From assembly GCF_037176765.1 (NCBI RefSeq), contig NC_090023.1, positions 214,084,506 to 214,148,505 of the forward strand: 64,000 bases of DNA, read 5' to 3'. A program made the translations under genes and the position numbers. This stretch comes from Anolis sagrei. Taxonomy: Eukaryota; Chordata; Lepidosauria; Squamata; Anolidae. Below the pieces are notes generated by a model. The model did not search any database, was not told where the DNA came from, and worked only from the letters and a program-made list of their open reading frames with translations. Below are positions 59,101 to 64,000 of the stretch, one piece after another; positions within the stretch are counted from its first letter, which is position 1; each line of letters opens with the position of its first letter.

Positions 59101-62100
59101 GAAGATGCATCCTTTTTTTGTGTGTCAGAAGCGACTTGAGAAACTGCAAGTCGCTTCTGGTGTGAGACAATTGGCCATCTTCAGAGACCTTGCCCAGGGG
59201 ACACCCGGATGTGTTGCCATCCTGTGGGAGGCTTCTCTCATGTCCCTATATGGGAAGCTGGAACTGACAGATGGGAGCTCACCCCGCTGCTTGGATTCGA
59301 ACTGCTAACCTTTCGGTCAGCAGTCCTGCCGGGACAAGGTTTAACCCATTATGCCACCCGGGGCTCCACATCCTTGGTGTTTACAGTCTTTGTGACTCCA
59401 CAAACCCTCCCTTCCAATAGATTGCCAAAATGCAAACCACCTGTGAGCCTTCTTCCTCTTAGCCCCTTAGAATTATAGACTTGGAAGAGATCCAGTCCGA
59501 CCTCCTGTCATACAGGAATGCAGTCCAGTCCAACCTCCTGTCATGAAAGAATACAGCACTTGCAACAGATTGCCATTCTGCATCTGTTTAAAAATCTCCA
59601 GAGAAGGAGGCTCCATCACACTCTGAGGCAGCTGTTACCATCAGGAAGTTCTTCTTAATGTTTAGGTGGAATAAATTCAGTGTCTTTATCAATGCTACCA
59701 CGTGAACTTGTTCACAATTGTGGAATTTGGCAGTTGGATTCTGAAGTCAGTTGCTTCCACTCAATAAGTCATTAGCCATGGATCCATCCTTAATCTTGAT
59801 ATTCCAGGGAAAGATACATTGGTACTTACAAGGCTTCCTTTTAAGGAGACCCAGATGAGACTCCACCCTTGAGGAGGACGATTGGAATCCTGCATACATT
59901 TTCACACCTTTGGGCATTATTGCATTTGTTTTTACATGCATTGGGTGGGGGGTCCCTTGCATCTACTTCTCTCCCTTTCTGTTCCACGCTATCTTCCTAT
60001 TTCCAACTAGAATAATTCCTCAAAAGATGGTTGCTGTGCTCAAAGTAGAGGTGGAGGCAAAGAGCATTTTCTATCTTAAACATAACATCAAATGACCTTG
60101 CCTTTTCTGAGCAGTAACTAGAATACAGCCTCTCGTGGATCTCCCCAAAGGGACATTTATAGTAGGTGATATATACTGGCATTTTGTTGATTTAGTAGCT
60201 AAGAGATGCAAATACAAATGCAATGTAAGACATATTGATTGCATCTATTCATTTCTCTTTCAGAGGTAATGATCTCTCTGGGACCTTTAAGGTAAATATG
60301 TTATAAAACTTTTATCTTCCTGTATTTCATTTTGATAAAAATCATAATTAAATGTTGCATTGTTAGAAAAAGTGATTCTGTCCTGAAGTAAACTCTGTTT
60401 GTAAATCTATTGTTTACTGGAGAGCAGGAAAGGTTTTTAAAAACAGGGATGTAATTTTTTAGTCTGCATGACCAAGCAATGAAGCACAGTGGGGATTGTT
60501 AGTACTGAATAACCAGAGTGTTTGTCTGGTTATGTGTAAATTGTCCACATATTAAACTGCCCACAAAGTCTCACAAGCACAACTAAAAATAAGATTGTTT
60601 TTAAAGTTTGAAAGCAAGTTTGGAAATGTATATGAATGCTTGTGAAATCCAATGTGAAACAGAGATTAGAATCACAGTCTTAGGAACTCAGGTATAATTG
60701 GTATCACTTTTGGGTCTGATCCTTTAATATGGTCTGGTTGCAAATCCCATCTTTGTTTGCCTCCCCAGTCCTGAAAAAAATCTGCTGCATATAATTTGGA
60801 CTGCAGCTGCCATTAATCCTAACTAGGAAAAGGTGAGAGACACTTAGAATGAAGTTCAGTGGTATATGGAGGATGCTACAATGCCTTCCTTAGCTGTTTG
60901 TACAGAAATATAATGTATACTTTTGAACAGATACTTAGATTTTCAAAAAATCTGCTCACTTTGCATTACATTAACACTAAATTATGCCCTAAAAACAAAC
61001 TAGAAATGATAAAAGGAATGGCCACAGGTATTCTATTGTCTCTGGTAGTTTAAAATGGCATACTGCTAGGACCACAGCTCTTTAGTCTTTCATTCCCTAT
61101 CTTTATCCCCTTACCTCCTTTTAGCATTCCGATTCCAATATAATTCACCTGTCACATTGCTTTGATTACATTATGTTGCAGCCTATATTCCTATGCTAGT
61201 TTTCTATCTGTTCTCAGATTCAACACAAAGCTGTTTGTTGTACCTTTCAAATCTCTCTGTGATCTTGCAGAAGCCTACTCAGGATCCATCTGTAATTTTC
61301 TTACTTTTCCCTTTAGTGTTGCCTGTGCTGCCCATTTAAGGTTGTAAGCATCGCAGGGCAGGGATTTTCCCTCTTGTATTTTGGTGTAAGGAGCCCCCGG
61401 CGGCGTAATTGGGTTAAACTCTTGCGCCAACAGGAATGCTGACGAAAGCTTGGCGGTTTGAATCCGAGGAGCAGGGTGAGCTCCCGTCTATCAGCTCCAG
61501 CTTCCCATACAGGGATATGAGCAAAGCCTCCCACAGGATGGTAAAACATCTGGGCATCCCCTGAGCAACGCCCTTGTAGATAGCCAATTGTCTCACACCA
61601 AAAGCAACTTGCAGGTTCTCAAGGCGCTCCTGACATAAACAAAATTGGTGTATGCACAATGCACATTGATGGCAATAACACTACAAAAGAACAAAGTGAT
61701 CTTCATTAATTAAGAGAATTAACAATAATGGCACAACCCATTAACCATTTGATTTCATTCTTGAGTTTGTCAAAAACAAATAATTAAGTGTTCAGTTAGA
61801 CTTACTGATTTCAGTCATAATAATGTGTGGACTTGGAATAGACTGTGCAATAGATCTTGATTAGAATTTCTTGTAATATTGAGCAGAAACCTTACAGTTT
61901 GAGTTTTGCTGCCTCCTTCTTGCAGCCCCTCGAAAAGAAGTTTATACGTGTTTCAGGAGATGCAACAGTTGGCCATGTAAAGAAATTCCTCTGCAGAAAG
62001 ATGGATCTTGATCCTGGCTGTCAGGTATGCAGTGGGATGGGATAACTCTGTCATACTTTACCCACACCATGTGCTAAAATCCTTTTTGTAATAGCAAGAA

Positions 62101-63335
62101 ATTATGTTATTCATGTGATGCTTTTCAGAAGGCCAAATTTGGAAAAGCTAAGTTTGTTACATCAAAATTTACATAGTCAAATAACAAAAAGCTAAATTCC
62201 CATGAGATCAAGAGCCATTGGCTCTTTTATTTACATTAAATAATATAATAATAATAAAACTTGATTTGTATACCGCTCTATCTCCCCAAGGTGACTCAGG
62301 GTGGTTTCCAGTATAGGGCAAAGCATTCAGTTACCAACGCAAAATCATACAAAATAACCATTATAAAAACATAAACATAATACTATTAAAAACAACCTCA
62401 TACATTTTCAGTATTATTCCATCAGGATTCAAACTACCAATGAGCCTGGACAGCTATGAGAGGGCTGGGCCAGGGCTAGTGCAACAAAGTAACTTGGGGA
62501 CGGGGAAGTGGATAAAGTGCAGAGCAGGGTCCTAGCTGATGGCCGAGGTAGAGCCTGATCATTTTCAAAGGCCATTTTCATCAGCTAGTGATGAAGGGGC
62601 CATCTATAAAATGGTTAATTCCAGTCACCAGCCTGCAAAGCAATGTGACAAATCTCTTTCCTTACTTTACACTGGAAAGTGCTGCTACATTCCCTCTTTC
62701 TTTCTTTCTTTCTTTCTTTCTTTCCCTCCTCCTCCCTTCTTTGTTTTATGTTTCTATAATGAGAATCAGTGGAGAAAAGGATTGGCAAAGACAACAGAAT
62801 TCACTACTTTAGATGTGCTGAACCAATTTATAGAAGTGTTACTTTGTGAGCTGCCTGTCTAAAAACACATACTGTTTGAAAATGGTCTTCAGGGAAATAA
62901 TTGGGAACAGCGTTGTTTTAAAGTGTCTTCTAGTAATATGGTTATGATTAAGCCGAATATAGTATCTCATTTCCAATAAATGCACAATGAGGATAAAGAA
63001 TAAATAGAGCTTGGGTTGACTTATTAGGATAAAAAGTAGGTTCACCAGGTCTTGCTAATTCTTGCTAACTGGGTACACATTTCTGTTTTGAAGAGGTCTT
63101 TTTCCAAATGCACAAATTGTTTTTTTATTTTATTTTAAAGAGCAGTTTTAAGGATATGAACAATTTTAGAAAGGGAGAATCTAAAAATTCCAGTTTCTTA
63201 CATATGAAGAGAATGGCCTTTTTATGCATTCTGAAATTTTATTTCTAGGTAGACATAATATGTGGTGATCACCTGTTAGAAAACTACCAGACTCTAAGGG
63301 AAATCCAACAAGCTCTAGGAGAGAGTGCAGTCCAG
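46205..63335 (+). CDS. PCGF6: PCGF6, Polycomb group RING finger 6 (last exon beyond the right edge)
   Basis: Subunit of the non-canonical Polycomb complex PRC1.6, pairing with RING1A/B for H2A ubiquitination (family knowledge). Coding exons: 46205-46480, 48095-48194, 49742-49838, 50474-50529, 52470-52529, 54992-55100, 60264-60291, 61926-62024, 63249-63335; phases close to 912 nt (304 codons). A Glu-rich acidic run lies at about residues 50-70. The C3HC4 RING is complete: C106, C109, C122, H124, C127, C130, C141, C144 (core [20 protein letters not shown]). The RAWUL ubiquitin-like domain follows (ESVF-like [20 protein letters not shown] to [19 protein letters not shown]). The human C-terminal end, about 19 residues (DGLLVLHYGLVVSPLKIT), is not in the window. 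Start chosen at 46205 (gctgcaATGAG); the frame is open upstream to an ATG at 46067. Exon 7 is a 28-nt microexon, exon 6 has tandem acceptors. Confidence 0.96.
46560..47065. repeat. Tandem repeat, unit about 142 bp, about 3.5 copies
   Basis: The block aaccttttggaaaatggcat recurs at 46581, 46722, 46864 and 47007 (steps 141, 142, 143). Units include ttaaagaccttgcgaaacta and cattgagcc, from the ggtgcatctacact MITE family. It begins about 80 bases after the PCGF6 exon 1 donor. Confidence 0.9.
47099..47128. repeat. (AAT)n microsatellite
   Basis: About ten AAT units directly following the 142-bp tandem array. Confidence 0.85.
47505..47645. mobile_element. Old DNA-transposon relic, second copy of the 33145 family
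   Basis: gtgggacttcagcattcaca and ctggaactaaaccccagtgg match 33210-33280. Confidence 0.4.
48757..48962. mobile_element. Nested palindromic MITE
   Basis: tctctaggaatctctaag at the left and its inverse agagattcctagagaa at the right, with two smaller palindromes inside (agtcatgctggagaacctag). It lies in PCGF6 intron 2; fragments recur at 49195-49225 and 49320-49370. Confidence 0.6.
50123..50345. mobile_element. hAT-like MITE (ggtgcatctacact family)
   Basis: tatgcatctaattcaatttg at the left and gcattaattctgtagtgtag at the right, with gccttctctgacaaaaag inside. Confidence 0.6.
50710..51240. mobile_element. L2-like LINE fragments
   Basis: ctgatctctcttgagaggga with gttccacagtctaggagcag, and tail pieces tcacctgagggctgagaaaa then (AAAT)n at both ends in opposite senses. 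Confidence 0.5.
51330..51740. mobile_element. Inverted LINE tail followed by an unclassified dispersed repeat
   Basis: tatttatttatgcgcttgta and cctaagtcggcgactcattg (LINE tail), then gggcagtccccaagttaaca and following blocks, recalled as a common squamate repeat of unknown class. Confidence 0.4.
53000..54023. mobile_element. Composite hAT element with internal CR1-derived units and perfect target duplication
   Basis: Terminal inverted repeats tagcagttctca and (inverse of the right end) caggggttctca; octamer ctctagtc is found exactly at both flanks (52992-52999 and 54024-54031). Inside, two CR1-end units (53560-53790), as in 30978-31500. It lies in PCGF6 intron 5, 1024 bp. Confidence 0.75.
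54300..54820 (-). mobile_element. L2-like LINE 3-prime region, inverted
   Basis: (CAA)n tail, then ccatggcttgaggcaggtca and gggctttaaaggacaagacc, typical squamate LINE 3-prime region sequence. It ends 170 bases before PCGF6 exon 6. Confidence 0.45.
55371..55512 (-). mobile_element. Penelope-like element end fragment
   Basis: Minus strand: caacagacctctgaagatg, tgccatagatgcaggtgaaa, ctggaacatggccatac, then cagcaacctagtgattcc. The same family is at 10075-10390. It contains the hammerhead-like motif listed separately. It lies in PCGF6 intron 6. Confidence 0.6.
55434..55501 (-). ncRNA. Hammerhead ribozyme-like motif (type I, Penelope-associated), relic
   Basis: Minus strand, 5-prime to 3-prime: helix I strand ttccaacagacct, core CTGAAGA (55482-55488), stem II tgcctgc/gcaggt with loop catagat, core GAAA (55458-55461), short stem III region ATGT, predicted cleavage C at 55454, then helix I return aggagag...ctggaa. 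Core residues fit the hammerhead consensus CUGANGA...GAAA; one extra U lies between core and stem II. The canonical self-complementary ACGU of this family reads AUGU here. Confidence 0.55.
55946..56051 (+). pseudogene. 5S rRNA-derived sequence
   Basis: cccatctgatcttgtaagcc, aagcaggttcagtcttgatc, catggataggaacc and actgggtactgtaagct follow the 5S rRNA gene in order (vertebrate 5S: gtctgatctcggaagc, aagcagggtcgggcc, ggatgggagacc, gggtgctgtaggct). It is diverged and so a pseudogene or 5S-headed SINE relic in PCGF6 intron 6. Confidence 0.75.
57010..57029. repeat. (TG)n microsatellite
   Basis: Ten TG units in PCGF6 intron 6. Confidence 0.85.
57941..58019. repeat. 79-bp near-perfect palindrome
   Basis: Arms 57941-57972 and 57988-58019 pair perfectly over 32 bp. 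Pairing continues after one mismatch for six more pairs to a single central base. No matching flanking duplication or MITE family was recognised. Confidence 0.9.
59112..59370 (-). mobile_element. tRNA-headed SINE, family A, near full length
   Basis: Inverse of ggagccccgggtggcataat (head) with B-box-like ggttagcagttcgaatcc; the 3-prime end gtttctcaagtcgcttctga is at the left. It lies in PCGF6 intron 6. Confidence 0.8.
59463..59700 (-). mobile_element. CR1 LINE 3-prime fragment
   Basis: ttagaattatagacttggaa, gatccagtccgacctcctg, aggaggctccatcacac and ttcttcttaatgtttaggtg are the inverted CR1 end. Part is duplicated. Confidence 0.65.
61388..61645 (+). mobile_element. tRNA-headed SINE, family A
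   Basis: Head aaggagcccccggcggcgta, B-box-like ggcggtttgaatccg, body gcatcccctgagcaac, end caaggcgctcctgacataaa. It lies 280 bases before PCGF6 exon 8. Confidence 0.8.
62238..62530 (-). mobile_element. LINE 3-prime tail (L2/CR1-like), inverted
   Basis: (AAT)n then ttgtataccgctctatctcc and ccaaggtgactcagggtgg. Confidence 0.6.
62697..62724. repeat. (TTTC)n microsatellite
   Basis: Six to seven TTTC units in PCGF6 intron 8. Confidence 0.85.
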
Positions 63336-64000
63336 GTAAGTTAGTAGTAAAGTTAAGAGGGACAAGGAGATTTGAAAAGGTCTTCTGTCATTTGGCTTAG
63401 AGTAGGCAATCTTTTTTGTCGCCAAGAGTCATGTGGCAAGAGTTGCATGAACGTACATCCACAGCTTTCTCCCCTTCCCTTCATGTATGTCCTTTTCCCC
63501 AGATTATTCTCGCTATATGTGTTAAGTGGTAGCATGGATCAAGTTCTACTTGTATAACAGCACTATTATCCTTCCCTCAGCCTACTACTACCCAGCATAG
63601 CATATATTTCCGATTCAACCTTATGATTTCTTTAATGCGTAAATTACCTCTAAGAGCATCTTACTTTAAAAATAAATTGTTAAGAAGTAACATTTATATC
63701 AGGATTTCACATGTTTATGCTTGATTGCTTTCAGTAAAAGCTGTTTGTTTCAGCCAGATCGTGTAAGTGTTTTAATTCACAGGTATAGTAAATTGAGGGG
63801 GAGTTATGTCAAATGTGTCCTATTTCAGGCATTCTTGCATACAGCACTTTGAAATGTGCTACTGCATTGTAGAATCAGCTGAGTTGAGCAAACAATTCAC
63901 ACCATCTGGTTTAACTGCCCTAACTACATGCTAAGACAAGGGTGAGGAATTGATGAATCTCACATCAGAATTGACAGTGCTGATTGTGTACTTTGCATTG

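Overview
The window is nuclear DNA of a squamate reptile, most likely an iguanian lizard. Intron-rich vertebrate genes sit among CR1 and L2-like LINEs, an RTE/Bov-B LINE, several tRNA-headed SINE families, many hAT-type MITEs, Helitrons and Penelope-like relics. The species call rests on this repeat mix and on protein similarity recalled from memory; no search was run.

Four protein-coding genes are present, in the order known from human 10q24.33 but flipped. (1) PDCD11/RRP5, minus strand: 19 coding exons from the ATG at 19560 to 25. The gene runs off the left edge, so only the N-terminal S1-repeat part (about 1095 codons) is here. (2) ATP5MK (USMG5/DAPIT), plus strand: a complete 60-residue small subunit of mitochondrial ATP synthase, head-to-head with PDCD11 across a GC-rich shared promoter (about 22420-22790). 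(3) TAF5, minus strand: a complete 11-exon, 775-residue TFIID/SAGA subunit (28365-42874), tail-to-tail with ATP5MK. (4) PCGF6, plus strand: nine coding exons (46205-63335) with complete RING and most of the RAWUL domain; the last exon lies beyond the right edge. All exon junctions were read by eye. The reading phase closes across every junction of all four genes.

The roles are housekeeping: ribosome biogenesis (PDCD11), ATP synthase assembly (ATP5MK), Pol II initiation (TAF5) and Polycomb PRC1.6 repression (PCGF6). Nothing suggests an operon-like functional link beyond the shared PDCD11/ATP5MK promoter.

The rest is intron and short intergenic DNA filled with repeats. The most notable non-genic signals are: a Penelope-type hammerhead ribozyme relic in PCGF6 intron 6 and a damaged sister copy in PDCD11; a decayed duplicate of a PDCD11 exon; a 79-bp near-perfect palindrome; 110-bp inverted arms beside the PCGF6 promoter; a 142-bp tandem repeat just after PCGF6 exon 1; abutting head-to-tail Helitrons that fill most of TAF5 intron 1; a 4-nt tandem splice donor at TAF5 exon 1; a 5S-rRNA-derived fragment; and a composite hAT/CR1 element family. 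I found no wholly new multi-gene system.
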